This document shows positions 42,353 through 56,700 of a stretch of 64,000 nt of DNA, in pieces. The DNA is from Closterium sp. NIES-65 (lineage: Eukaryota > Streptophyta > Zygnematophyceae > Desmidiales > Closteriaceae): positions 248,001 through 312,000 of the forward strand of contig CANXME010000853.1 in NCBI GenBank assembly GCA_948144175.1. The letters run 5' to 3'. The notes under the pieces are model-generated. The model was not told the origin of the DNA and did no database searches. It was given only the letters and a program-made list of their open reading frames with translations. Each line of letters begins with the position of its first letter. Position 1 is the stretch's first letter. A program made the position numbers and the translations under genes.

Positions 42353-45300
42353 ATGAACGGCGGAGATTGCGCCATCCGGGCCGTGTGGGTGGTGGCTCAC
42401 CACCTAGCGTACGGCGGGTCGGCGGCTGCTCCCTCCGACCCAACCTGCAGCATCCTCTTCTCACGGTGAGTGACTCGCGACTCGCCACGTGGCAGGAATT
42501 TGAACACGTGGTGCTTAGTGTTGGAGGTTCCAGCTTCAGCATATCAGTCTTCTTGTGGAGTGGTCGCTTCTTTCGTCACGCCCGTTTTTTTAAGGCATGA
42601 GCACGTGTCAGGCATGAGCACGTGTCAGGCCGTGGGCTGGCCCGGACCATTGCTCATGTCTGGTTTACGTCACCACCTGCAATCCCTCTTCTTCTCAACT
42701 GCCCATCTGCTGACGTGGTTCCGTCTTTTCACGTGTGACGTGTCGATCCACAGCCGATTCCCGACAGTGGACCGCCAGTGGCGCCTGCTCTGTGCCACGT
42801 CACCTGCTTCTGCAGAACATGCTACAGTAAGTGGTACGGTGGCTCCTGAGGTGACTTTTCAGCCGAACCGAATCAGTCACCACAGTGGCTGTACAGTAGA
42901 ACATGCATATCATTACAAACTAGTACTACAGCTTCTCTACAGTAAGCAACAACACTATGTTTGCAGTACACGATATAGTCGCAACAGTGAGGCACGCTGG
43001 CATATTCGGCCCAGCCACTGGGAATTCTCTTTTGAGGCGCCTCCAAAGTATTCACAGCCACTGGGGATTCTCTCGAATAGTCCTTGCATTGATTAAGGTC
43101 TGGTACAAAGGAAGATGCAAACACATGCTAAACAAACTAGCAAACCGGTATCCTACCTACCACAAATCTCCCACCCACTCCGCCCCCTTCTGTCCGACCC
43201 TACTGGTCGAACGGGGGCTCAATCAGCTGGTGCAGCTGCCCCTCACTAAGAGGGGCGAAGGGTCCCTGCATGCCTAGCTCGTCCGCGGCCAGGGCCTCAT
43301 TGGTCCCCTGACTAAGAGGGGATTCTCTCTGTGTGTGCCTTTTCACATTCACCTCTCTTAACATTCTTCCTGCTTCTGCTTTGTGACATGGAGAGTAGCA
43401 ATGCACCGTATGAAAAATGTCACCACAAGTTGACTTCTGGGTTCAGTGCGAAGTCAGCATGGAACAGCATTCGAACAGCATTCAAATAGCATTAGAACAA
43501 TATAAAAGTCACAAGCACGCCATGCTGCTGTGAGAGGGTGCGCCAGTTTTCAACTGCATGTAAACACGGCACCTTCCTTGCTACTCCGGTGCTTCGTCTG
43601 TTGCTGATATAATACATAGCAGTACCACAGGTTGCAGCACTAACAGTGCTGGTGTGGCTAGGCTCCCTCCCCCCGCTTCCCTCCCCCCCCCCCCCCCCCC
43701 TCCCCTTCCCGTCTCTCCGTCCCTACACTCTCCTAACCCCCCAACCTTCAAATTCCCACCACCAGGGCTCATCTAACCCCCCAACCTTCAAATTCCCACC
43801 ACCAGGGCTCATCTAACCCCCCAACCTTCAAATTCCCACCACCAGGGCTCATCTAACCCCCCAACCTTCAAATTCCCACCACCAGGGCTCATCTAACCCC
43901 CCAACCTTCAAATTCCCACCACCAGGGCTCATCTAACCCCCCAACCTTCAAATTCCCACCACCAGGGCTCATCTAGCCCCCCAACCTTCAAATTCCCACC
44001 ACCAGGGCTCATCTAATCCCCCAACCTTCAAATTCCCACCACCAGGGCTCATCTAACCCCCCAACCTTCAAATCCCCACCACCAGGGCTCATCTAACCCC
44101 CCAACCTGCAAATCCCCACCACCAGGGCTCATCTAACCCCCCAACCTGCAAATCCCCACCACCAGGGCTCATCTAACCCCCCAACCTTCAAATCCCCACC
44201 ACCAGGGCTCATCTAACCCCCCAACGTGCACATCCCCACCACCAGGGCTCATCTAACCCCCCAACGTGCACATCCCCACCACCAGGGCTCATCTAACCCC
44301 CCAACGTGCACATCCCCACCACCAGGGCTCATCTAACCCCCCAACCTGCAAATCCCCACCACCAGGGCTCATCTAACCCCCCAACGTGCACATCCCCACC
44401 ACCAGGGCTCATCTAACCCCCCAACGTGCACATCCCCACCACCAGGGCTCATCTAACCCCCCAACGTGCACATCCCCACCACCAGGGCTCATCTTCCGTT
44501 TCACGAGGGCAGGGCAAGCCTGGGAAGGCGCCTCCCCCGGTGACGTACCGGCCGATTCCTCTGGATGACGAGATCAGCATCGCGTTTGCACAACACATGC
44601 AGCGGTGAGATGTATGGTGATGAGAGCAGCAATAGGCGGTGTGACTGTGCTTGTTGTGAATTGCCTTCAGTACACATTGGGTGACGTATTGTGTGGCAAT
44701 GAAATAAGCCTCCGTCCCGCTGCCCCCCGTCCCATCTCTATTCCCATATCCCTCTTCGTCATTTCCTCCGTCTCTGCTCTCTTCCCTCCCTATTTCCTTA
44801 TTCTCCCATTTTCGCTCCCTCTCCTCCCCATCAGCCTCGTATCCTCTCCAGCCATTCGCAGCGTGACATCTGTCATCGGCACAGATGAGTGGCTGGACGA
44901 CCCCATCACACGCCACGTCATCGGGCTGCGCCTCGTCAGCACCACTCCTACGCTCCCCGCCTCCCACTTGCGCACTCACACCAGCACCACCCAGGCTAAA
45001 GAATCGTTGAAGCCTCGGGGAAAAGGGGGCGTAGAGGGAGGGAAGGGTGGAAGAGGGGAAGAGGGAAAAGGGGGAGCAGCAGCAGCAGGAGCACGTGCAG
45101 TAGAAGCGGATGAAGGGTCGCGAGGAGATGCTTTGGCTTGGAAGGCAGGGGGGAATGGCGGCAGCCCAACCGAGACAGGAACATGTGCAGCAGCAGCAAC
45201 TTCAGAAGCAGATCCAACAGAATCTCGACTCGCTAAAGACACACCTGAAGAAACACCTGGAAAAACATCTGAACAAACTCCAGAGACAGTAACAGACCAG

Positions 45301-47669
45301 CCAGCACCCCCCGCATCCCCCTCCACCCCCTCTTCCCCTCCCCCTCCCCCCCCACCTCCCTCCGCACCCACACTCCTCTGGCCAATCATAGTGCACCCCC
45401 ATTCCAAGGCCTCCAATGTGCACGTTCTCGTGCTCCCATTGGTGGCGCCCTGCCATGTGGCAGCCTATGAGAGGCTGTGCTGGCAGCGCAACTGCGGGGG
45501 AGGGGCGGGGTTGGCGCATGGGGGAGGGGGAGGGGGAGGGGGAGAAAGAGGGGGGACAGCAGAGGGAGGGATGGTTGGTTCTGGGGGCGGTGGTACTGGT
45601 GCAAGTGGTGCCAGTGCATTCACGCTGTCTGCTCTGCTTGCTGACCTACCTGCTGTGACAGCGTGAGTGAGTCATTCGATTGCAACTTGCAAGTCTCTGT
45701 GCTGCTTGCTTGCAGGTTACCCTTCCATTCCACCTTACAGTGCAAAACCTTTGTTGTCTTGCATGCCTTCTTTCTCGACTCCTCGCCCTCCCTAGCCCTC
45801 TCCCACCCCCAGAACCATATCCCTTGCTCTGTAGACCATCGAGTCCCTCCTCTCTGCTGATTCTACCGCCACCCCTACCGTGCCTTCCTCCTCTGCTCTC
45901 AACGCGTCTTCTCACCCTTGCTGCCTCCCCCTTCACTCCCGCTCTCCCTTCCCTCAGGGCCATCTTGCTTGCTCAGTGCATCGAGTCCCTCATCTCAACA
46001 GACTCATCTGCCACTCCCACCGTGCCCCCTCGCACCTCCCCCCTCCTCTCCGCCCCCTCCGCCCCCTCCCCCACCCTCCCCTCTATCTCCCTCTCTGGAG
46101 GGGGAGGAGGCGGAGGAGGAGGGATGGGAGGGGTGGGTGTTGGTGTGAAGGCTGGTGCTTTAGGCACCAGCACCATTGGCAGCAGTACTAGCACTGCCGC
46201 TGCTGCTGCTGCCGCTGCTGCCGCTGCTTCTGGAGGGGAAATGGGGAGTGGAGGAGCGGGAGGAGGAAAGGGAGGGGCAGCAGCAGGAGGGAGCGGCTTA
46301 GGGTTTGGGTTGCTGGGGGCGATAGGGGCCAGTATGGGAATGTCCCGAGCCAAGACCGCCCAAACCAGCCAGCTTGGTTCGGCGCCAGGCATGGCCGGAG
46401 GTTCGGGAGGAGGGGATGTGGGGAGGCAGGGTGGTGGGGGAGGAGGTGGGGTGATGGTGCAGCAGCTGAAAGCGGCTGAGTTGGAGGGAATCAGGCTTCT
46501 CATCTCAACGTACCTCCCCTTTGGTAAGACATGCGCTTTCTGCTGGTTCTGAATATTGAACTAATGCCATTGAAGTGAGGGTTTGGGAAGTGGAAGGGAT
46601 GGTTTGGGTGGGGGGAGGGGTAGAGCTGCGGCTGAATTAGTGATGGGGAGCTATTCAGAGCAATTCTCCTTGTAAATCAGACCCCATTATCCTCCCTTTA
46701 TCCACCCCCACTATTCCTAAAACATGGCCTTGCTTGCTTGCAGGTCGACCCATTGACTTCCCCACCCCTGCCACCATCACCACCCTCCGCACCCAACCTG
46801 CGGCCTACTCCCAGGACCTCTCACCCTACCTGCAACCGCCTTCCCCCCCCTCCGCCTCTCTCCTTTCGAGCAAAACCACCAACCAACCACACCCGAAGCA
46901 GCAGCAGCAGCAGCAGCAGGCAGGAAGAGCAGATGGAGCAGAGGCGGCACTTAAAGGCCTCGGCGGAACTTTAGGCGTGTCAGTAGACTCTCTAAGAGAC
47001 ACTTTTAGGCAGCCGGTGGGGAAACCAGTGCTTTACACCGGAAAACAGAGGGTATCCGTAGCAGTTGTAGAAGAAGTGAGTGTAGCTCTGTATGACAGGG
47101 AGGGGGAGGTGGCAGATGTGGTGAGTGTAACCGGTAGGGTTACCACACGATGGGAGGTGGAGGGTCTGCCAGATGTCACGCTCTCATTGGACGTGCCAGA
47201 AGACGCGTGTGTGGAGTCCCTTGTTGTGCATCCATGCGCTCAGGTGATGCCTTTTGCTGGTTCTCACGTCAGGTGAATTTTCAGGTGAAAATTCATGTAC
47301 ATTCGCAGGTAGAAATATCCGTGTTTTTTTTTTTTTGGGCGTGTTCAACTTCTCCCAACAATCGCTGCCACTTCCCTTGTTTGAACCTTTTTAAGAGCTC
47401 TTTAACTGGCACACTGTCTTCTTCTGCCTGCCGCCAGGGCCTTCAATCCCTTGCTCTCTCCCTCCTCCGCTCTCCCCTTTTCTCCCCTCCCTTTCCTCAT
47501 TGTCCTCTGATTCTACCTCTCACAGCTCTCCCATCAGCACACAGTCTCATTCAGCCCGCCTCTGGGGGCATTCGACCTGGTCAACTACCACTGCTGCCTG
47601 CCCACCACCCCGGAGCAATTGCAACAGAAACTGCAACAGCAACAACAACAGCAGCAGCAGCAACAGCAT

Positions 47670-47744
<75 letters not shown>

Positions 47745-50700
47745 GCACAGATGCAGCAGCAACGGGTTCCTCCCTCCCCCACCACCCCCTCCGCCCCTCC
47801 CTCCACCCCCTCCTTCCTCTCCTCCTCCTTCTTCTCCCCCAAACCCCCAACTGCCCCCACCTCTCTCGCCCGCCTTCTAGCCTCCATGCGAACCCCTCCC
47901 GTCGTCGGCTTTTACCAGAACCAATTCGTTTCTCCCACCGAGTCCCAGTTCTTACTTAAGCTCCGGATTATGGATGGGTACAAGCCGCCCTGTAACATGG
48001 AGCAATGCACCCTGCACATGCCCTTCCCACGGCGCCGCATTCTGACGGTCTCTGCTGCGCCCCCGTCTTTGGGGGTAGTTACCCACACCGAACACTTAAT
48101 TGAGTGGCGGATCTTTGCACGGGGATACTCGGGAAAGACGCTGGAAGTTTCCTTTTCCGGGTCGGTGTTTTTCCATCCGACAGGGGAAGGGGGAGAAGGG
48201 GAGAAGGAGGGGGAGAGGAAGGGGGTTGCGGACGAAGGGGTGGAGGAGGAGGATGAGGGAGTGGGGGTGGAGGAGGGAGGGGTTGTGCGCGGTGTGAGGG
48301 GGTCTGGTTGGGATGACCCGTTTTGTCGAGATGCGTTTGATTATGCCAAGGTGCGTTCTATCATCATGTTCCATGCTCTGTTGGTGGTGGTATGCTGCTA
48401 TGTTACTTGTTGCTTCAATGATGTGACATCATACTTCTTGATGTGGCATAGTAATATAATGAGGCATCGTCAATGTTGTATGCGGAGGAATTCGGCATGC
48501 TATCATGAAGTTGCATGCTACCAGGTTATGCATGTCAGGAAAGCTAGGGAGTAGTATGATATGATTTGATATGGTAAGGTAAGGTATGTTATGTTATGTT
48601 ATGGTATGATTTGATATGATTTAGTATGATATGATATGATATGATATGATATGATATGATATGATATGATATGATATGATATGATATGATCAGTGTTTGA
48701 GAGTGGCAGAGGTAGGTGTTAGTGACATAGGAGCAGTAACAAGTGTGATGCATTAGATTGCATGGCTTGATGGTGCTTATTACACATATCTCACGCCCAT
48801 TCCCCACCCCACCCCCCACCCGCACTACCACTCCCCACCTCCGATTTTTACAAGTTGAAGTTTGTAGATGAGATGGGGTTCAATGCGGTAGATGGGATGG
48901 GTTACAATGTGTACATTTGAAATTCAACTTTCGCTTTGCCAGATGTGCCTGGAAAATCTGAGGTCATATCCCCGCTTGCCTGGACCACGGAGTTGCATTC
49001 GACTTCCGCAAAATGCTCACCAAGAAAATCCCCATCTAATTCGTGTTTTCTTTTCTCGGGCAGCCTATTTTGTTTTCCGATTGCTTATAGCGTATTTGCT
49101 TGCGCCGTGTAGTGTGTAAAAGCCAGCGTACATCCACTAAAGGCGAAGTGTTTTAAGCATATTTGGCAATTTAGACCGCCACGCCATACCACTGCACACC
49201 CACATTGCCAACCATCTCATTTCCACCCCAGCCATGCATCTACCCCAGCCATGCATCGACCCCAGCCATGCATCGACCCCAGCCATGCATCTACCCCAGC
49301 CATGCATCTACCCCAGCCATGCATCTACCCCAGCCATGCATCTACCCCAGCCATGCATCGACCCCAGCCATGCATCTACCCCAGCCATGCATCTACCCCA
49401 GCCATGCATCGACCCCAGCCATGCATCTACCCCAGCCATGCATGGACCCCAGCCATGCATGGACCCCAGCCATGCATGGACCCCAGCCATGCATGGACCC
49501 CAGCCATGCATGGACCCCAGCCATGCATGGACCCCAGCCATGCATGGACCCCAGCCATGCATGGACCCCAGCCATGCATGGACCCCAGCCATGCATGGAC
49601 CCCAGCCATGCATGGACCCCAGCCATGCATGGACCCCAGCCATGCATGGACCCCAGCCATGCATGGACCCCAGCCATGCATGGACCTGTCAGATGAAATG
49701 CCAATTCACGAGTTGCCCAGACAACCCTGTCGTGCTCTATTTCTTTGACGCCTTACCATTACCATTCCTCCCCTTACCTGTCATGCCTTCTCCCTTGATG
49801 CCTCACCAGGTGGCCTTCAAGATGCACGGAGGAACAGTCTCAGGCGTTGCAGTGAGCGCAAGCAAGGTGTGTGACTTGCACTGGTGTGTGTTGACTTGCA
49901 CTGGTGTGTGTTGACTTGCACTGGTGTGTGTTGACTTGCACTGGTGTGTGTTGACTTGCACTGGTGTGTGTTGACTTGCACTGGTGTGTGTTGACTTGCA
50001 CTGGTGTGTGTTGACTTGCACTGGTGTGTGTTGACTTGCACTGGTGTGTGTTGACTTGCACTGGTGTGTGTTGACTTGCACTGGTGTGTGTTGACTTGCA
50101 CTGGTGTGTGTTGACTTGCACTGGTGTGTGTTGACTTGCACTGGTGTGTGTTGACTTGCACTGGTGTGTGTTGACTTGCACTGGTGTGTGTTGACTTGCA
50201 CTGATGTGTGAGCTGACTTGCACTGGTGTGTGTTGACTTGCACTGATGTGTGAGTTGACTTGCACTGGTGTGTGTTGACTTGCACTGATGTGTGAGCTGA
50301 CTTGCACTGGTGTGTGTTGACTTGCACTGATGTGTGAGCTGACTTGCACTGGTGTGTGTTGACTTGCACTGGTGTGTGTTGACTTGCACTGGTGTGTGTT
50401 GACTTGCACTGGTGTGTGTTGACTTGCACTGGTGTGTGTTGACTTGCACTGGTGTGTGTTGACTTGCACTGGTGTGTGTTGACTTGCACTGGTGTGTTGA
50501 CTTGCACTGGTGTGTGTTGACTTGCACTGATGTGTGAGCTGACTTGCACTGGTGTGTGTTGACTTGCACTGATGTGTGAGTTGACTTGCACTGGTGTGTG
50601 TTGACTTGCACTGATGTGTGAGCTGACTTGCACTGGTGTGTGTTGACTTGCACTGATGTGTGAGCTGACTTGCACTGGTGTGTGTTGACTTGCACTGATG

Positions 50701-53700
50701 TGTGAGTTGACTTGCACTGGTGTGTGTTGACTTGCACTGATGTGTGAGTTGACTTGCACTGGTGTGTGTTGACTTGCACTGGTCTGTGTTGACTTGCACT
50801 GGTGTGTGTTGACTTGCACTGGTGTGTGTTGACTTGCACTGGTGTGTGTTGACTTGCACTGATGTGTCTGTTGACTTGCACTGGTGTGTGTTGACTTGCA
50901 CTGATGTGTGTGTTGACTTGCACTGGTGTGTGTTGACTTGCACTGATGTGTGTGTTGACTTGCACTGGTGTGTGTTGACTTGCACTGGTGTGTGTTGACT
51001 TGCACTGGTGTGTGTTGACTTGCACTGGTGTGTGTTGACTTGCACTGATGTGTGAGTTGACTTGCACTGGTGTGTGTTGACTTGCACTGATGTGTGAGTT
51101 GACTTGCACTGGTGTGTGTTGACTTGCACTGATGTGTGTTGACTTGCACTGGTGTGTGTTGACTTGCACTGGTGCGTGTTGACTTGCACTGGTGTGTGTT
51201 AACTTGCACTGGTGTGTGTGTTGACTTGCACTGGTGTGTGTGTTGACTTGCACTGGTGTGTGTGTTGACTTGCACTGATGTGTGTGTTGACTTGCACTGA
51301 TATGTGTGTTGACTTGCACTCATGTGTGTGTTGACTTGCACTGATATGTGTGTTGACTTGCACTGATGTGTGTGTTGACTTGAACTGATGTGTGTGTTGA
51401 CTTGCACTGGTGTTTGTTGACTTGCACTGGTGTGTGTTGACTTGCACTGGTGCGTGTTGACTTGCACTGGTGTGTGTTGACTTGCACTGGTGCGTGTTGA
51501 CTTGCACTGGTGCGTGTTGACTTGCGCTGGTGTGTGCTGACTTGCACTGATGTGTGTGTTGACTTGCACTGGTGTGTGAGTTGACTTGCGCTGGTGTGTG
51601 TTGACTTGCACTGATGTGTGTGTTGACTTGCACTGGTGTGTGTTGACTTGCACTGATGTGTGTGTTGACTTGCACTGGTGTGTCTTGACTTGCACTGATG
51701 TGTGTGTTGACTTGCACTGGTGTGTGTGTTGACTTGCACTGATGTGTGAGTTGACTTGCACTGGTGTGTGAGTTGACTTGCACTGGTGTGTGTTGACTTG
51801 CACTGATGCGTGAGTTGACTTGCACTGGTGTGTGTTGACTTGCACTGATGTGTGTTGACTTGCACTTATGTGTGAGTTGACTTGCACTGGTATGTGTTGA
51901 CTTGCACTGGTGTGTGTTGACTTGCACTGGTGTGTGTTGACTTGCACTGGTTTGTGTGTTGGCTTGCACTGATGTGTGAGTTGACTTGCACTGGTGTGTG
52001 AGTTGACTTGCACTGGTGTGTGTTGACTTGCACTGATGTGTGAGTTGACTTGCACTGGTGTGTGTTGACTTGCACTGGTGTGTGTTGACTTGCACTGGTG
52101 TGTGTGTGTGCACCAGAGGGTGGGGGCGGACTGTGGGAAACCAAGCTCCTGGAGTATGAAGGTGAGCCAACGGGCCTCCTGAGCAGCCATGGTGCCAGCG
52201 TAGAGCTCTGCCTCACAGGAGGAGAGGGAGACTGCAGACGACCTGGTCGAGCGCCGACTGACAATTCCGCTCCCAAGGGTGAAGCAGTACCCCTGAGAGG
52301 AGCGTCGGTCGGTCTGGTCATCAGCCCAGGAGGAGTCAGTGTAACCTTCCAGGCGAGGAGGGAAGAGCCCACCGAGTGTGAGAACGTGAGACTTGGTGCC
52401 CTGAAGATAGCGCAGCACCCGTTTCGCCGCCTTCCAGTGAAGATCAGTGAAGCGTCCAGGGGCCACGTAGCGAGAGAGGACACTGACAAGATAGGCCAAG
52501 TCCGGTCGGGTGCACATCATGGCGTACATGAGGGACCCAACAAGCTCCGGGTATGGCTCAGAGCAGGCCTCTGGTGTGGGTACAGCTGGGGCTGTGAGGA
52601 GGTGTTGCAGCGGCAGCGGGGTGGCAACAGGTGTGCACAGCTCCATCTCGAACCGATTGAGCACATTGTCGATGTAGAACTCCTGGGAGAGTGAGATGGT
52701 GCGAGTCTGGCGATCACGAGTGATCTCCATCCCCAGGTAGTGCTTGAGGTCACCGAGGTCTTTCATCTGGAGGGTCTTGCTCAGGGCTGTCTGGACAGAG
52801 GTCATCTGGGCTGAGTCCTTGGCAACGAGGATGAAATCATCCACGAGACCAGGATGTAGAATGGCTCAGAATGACGGCGGATGAAGAGAGTCGGGTCAGC
52901 AGTGGAAGGGTGGAAGTCCAGGGAGAGGAGGACTTCATTCACCTTGTTGTGCCATTCGCGAGGGGCTTGCTTAAGGCCGTAGACGGGGCGATTCAGCTTC
53001 CAGACAGTGTTGGGAGGGAATTCTCCTGGGAACCCTTCTGGTCTGTCCATGAACACTGTCTCCTCGAGACGTTCTTGTAGGAAGGCGGATGAGGCATCCA
53101 TGGATTTGATCTCAAAGTCTTCTCGAGCTACGACATCCATGAGCGTACGAATGGTGGGAGGTTTGGATGTGGGGGAGAAGGTTAGGAAGAAGTCGCGGTA
53201 CTGCTGCTGGGTGAAGCCCTTGGCTACGTAACACGCTTTGAACACTAGGGCCTCGTCTGGGAGCTGTGCTACACGGAACAACCACTTGCCCCCGACGATG
53301 TTGACTCCTGGAGGTGGAGTCTCGTCGTCGAAGGAGTGGTTGCGGGTTAATGCTGCAATCTCCGCTTCCATGGCAGCACGCCATTCGGTAACATGAGGGC
53401 TTGAGAGAGCCTCTTGGACGGTGAGAGGGATAGGGATGGTCGGGTTCTCCGCGAAGTTGAGGGAGGGTGAGTCAGTGATGTCGGGGAAGATGTGCGAGAG
53501 CTGAGGAATGACTGCATGAAGATCACACAGCTCCTCATGCCTGTCTTCCAGAAGGGTAGAGGGCACATCCCCCCAGCAGGAGGAGGCGGTGTGATCGCCG
53601 TGTATCGAAGAACCAGCGCGAGTGGAAGAGCAGCGCGATGCGAACGAGTGCCATGAGCCACCGGAGAGGAGGGTGGGGCAGGCGGTGTCGGAGGGGTTGA

Positions 53701-56700
53701 CTTAGGAGGCTTGGGCGGGGGAATGGGCCGCCGGTGGTACGTGATCAGCTCGGGTGACAATGGGAGAGCGGGTTCCTCTGTGGTGGGGGGAACCGAGGGA
53801 GGAGGTGGGGCCGGAGGGTGGGACCGCCAATGGTAGGTGATAGGTGCGCTCGGAGGTGGCTGCACAGTCGGCGGAGTGGGAAGTGAGGGGGATGGAGGAG
53901 CAGCTGCCGAAGACACCGGTGAGGGCGGGTCAGAGACCTCAGAGGGGGACGGTGCGGTGGCAGGAGGGGTAGAAGGTGAAGGGGCCGGAATAGGCGGGAG
54001 GTCAGGGGGCGCATCAAGGTCTGCCCACACGAGGGAGGGTGGATCAGGGAGAGGGTCCCATCCCGAAGTGGAGTAGAATGGGCGGGTCTCATCAAAGACA
54101 ACGGTTCGCGGCTCCGGACCAGCTGTTGAGTGGAGGGATTGAGGAAGAGGTAGTCAGGCGAGTCGGCGTTGTGCCCGAGGTAGATGCACGTATGGGTCTT
54201 GGGACCGAGCTTGCCGCCGTGCTGCCGTCGAGCCTGAGGGTTGAGGAGGACATAGGCGGTGCACCCCCAAACGCGAAGAGAGCGAGCAGTGGGCGTTTTC
54301 CCAAGCCAGAGTGTGGTTGGAGTGGTGTTGGAAAGATGCGGGTGGGGGTAAAGGTTGTAGAGGAGGGCGGCGTGGTAGAGAGCGTACCCCCAGAGAGAGT
54401 GCGGAGCGTTGGAGTGGCTGAGGAGGCACCGAGTGATCTGCACCAGGGTGTGGTTGCGGCTCTCAGCTATGCCGTTCTGCTGTGGACTGTCAGGGAGGGT
54501 GAATTTTTGCTGGATGCCTTCTGAGGAGCAGAAGGCTTTGAGCTTGTCGTTGCAAAACTCACCACCACCATCTGAGTGGAGGCGCTTGACTTTGCGGTCA
54601 AAGGTGGTCTGTGCCTGTTTAACCCACGCCATGAGGACCTCTGGAACCGCAGCCTTAGTGTGGAAGAGGTGAACAGAGACGTAGCGAGAGTGGTCATCGA
54701 CGATAACAAGGAAGTAGCGATAACCACCTCGTGCGGGAGCAGGGGCAGGGGCCCAGACGTCCAGGTGTACCAGGTCCAGTGGTCCTGCTGCGACAGAGGG
54801 TGAGGCCGGGTGGGGCTGTTGACGCAGTTTGCTCTTGGTGCAGTCAAGGCACGTGGGAGCGGGGGAGTCTGGTGGTGGAGGAAGTGAGGCTGGCAGGCCG
54901 AGTAGAAGTTTCTTGGAGGCCATGTCAGCAAGTGTGCGGAAGTTTGGGTGCCCGAGCCGATGGTGGTAGAGTATGGTCGGGTTGGAGAAACTGCGGCACG
55001 AGCATGGTGAGGTAGTCGCCGCTGTTTGGGTGGTTGACACCTGTGGGATGGGTACTTGCAGCGTGTAAAGGCCGCTGCTGTTGAGGGTGAAACGAGTCAA
55101 GACCTTGTTGGTGAGTGGGTCGAGGATATCACCATAGTTCTCGTTCTCCTAGAAGATGGTGCATAGCCCAGCTTCCTGAATTTCCGTTTGGGCCACGAGA
55201 TTGTGGCGGAGTGAAGGCATGCACATTCCAGTGACAGTGCCGGAAGGGAAGGCGGGGCACGGGACTGTGGATGAACCCTTGGCATTAGTGGTGGAGCTTG
55301 AGTCAGCTCCTAGGAGAGGGATGGGTGTTGCGTAGGGTTTGAAGGAGAGTGTCTCCATGAGTACAGTGTGCGTGGCGCCGCTGTCGAGTGTGAACTCTAT
55401 GTATTGTGGTGCTTGTGATGAGCCGAGGTACTGGGAGGAAGCTTCATTAATCATGGCAGTGCCAGGAAACAACAGGTTGATACGCACATCAGTAGGAGCA
55501 CTATCACTAGCACTAGCCGAAGTGGGGTCCGGGACCTCAACTAGGTTGGCCTTACGAGGACGCATCCAGTTTGGCGGCTTCTTGTCCACTCCGTGAATGA
55601 CATACCATTCGTCGTCTTTCTTCTTGAAGCACGTAGCAAGGGGGTGGTTAGTGCCACCACACACTTGTCCCTTGCGGTTGCCATACTTGACTACATAGGT
55701 GCACGGAGGGAACCGGTTGCGCTGGAAGGGCGCCGAGGCGAGGGCCGATGCGACACTTGCTTGTGGCATGGGAGCGCGGATGGCGTAAGCCTTGGCTTGA
55801 GCCGTGGAATCTTTCTCAGCAGAGAGGAGTGCGGATGAGACCTTAGCAAATGTGAGGTCTTCCGCTGAGAGCGTGAGGAGCATCTTCGTCGTTACTTCAT
55901 ATGCCGAGGTGAGACCAACTAGAAGGGCGGCTGCAAGGGCTTGTTTGGGGAAGACTAAGCCCAGCTCCTTCAGTTCGCCATGAATAGTCTGCACCTTGGC
56001 GATGTAGTCAGCCATTCCCGAGCAATCCTCAAGGCGGACCTGGAACATGCTGGGGATGAGGATGGCAACCCCGACCGCCGTTTTGTTCATGAACCGATCC
56101 TGGAGGTACTTCCAGATGGCGTTGGAGGTAGGGTAGTTGTGGAACGTGTTGACTAGTTCGGGAGGGGTGGAGGCAATGAAGACGCTGATGATAGCAGCAT
56201 CTGCATTCTCCCATTTCCAGTACTTCTCAACAGCTTCCTCGTACGCCCTCATGTCAGTATCACTAGCGGATTCGGTCGGCTCAAGGGGGGAAGGGGGCTG
56301 TTTTCCCTTGCCACGGTTGAGGAGAACGTCCTTGAGGTCCAATCCATGCACGTCACGACTCAGGAGGTGCTTGTCAACCCCGTAGCTCCATGCCTTGAAG
56401 TTGGAGCTAGAGCCATCGGCTTCAAGGCGGAGCGGGGTGATGGGGTTGGCCATGGTGGACGAGGAGAAGGCCATGATGAAGGCCCCTTAATGTCTCGCAC
56501 GGAGCGCCGCTCTTAAGTCACGAGCGGCGCTCAGCGCGGCGATTCCGAAATTCAACGGGTTCGAATAGGAGAAATCGTCAATGTCGGCCGCGTCGGAATG
56601 CCGTGTAGAGAGTTTTTTCAGGCCGTCAAAATTAGGTTGAATCGGCCGATTTCCGTAGTACTAACTCTAATCCCACACCCCCCCCCCACACACCACCCTC

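Noticed and set aside
43732-44493. CRISPR-like regular array
   Set aside because: The 40-bp unit is continuous, with no unique spacers between repeats, and lies in a eukaryotic intron.
49803-52107. A frame of up to about 1,000 residues rich in THQCKS/ASQHTPVQ repeats
   Set aside because: It is the minus-strand reading of the 20-bp minisatellite, running on from element D. All three frames are open. It is intronic for the AP-5 mu gene on the other strand.
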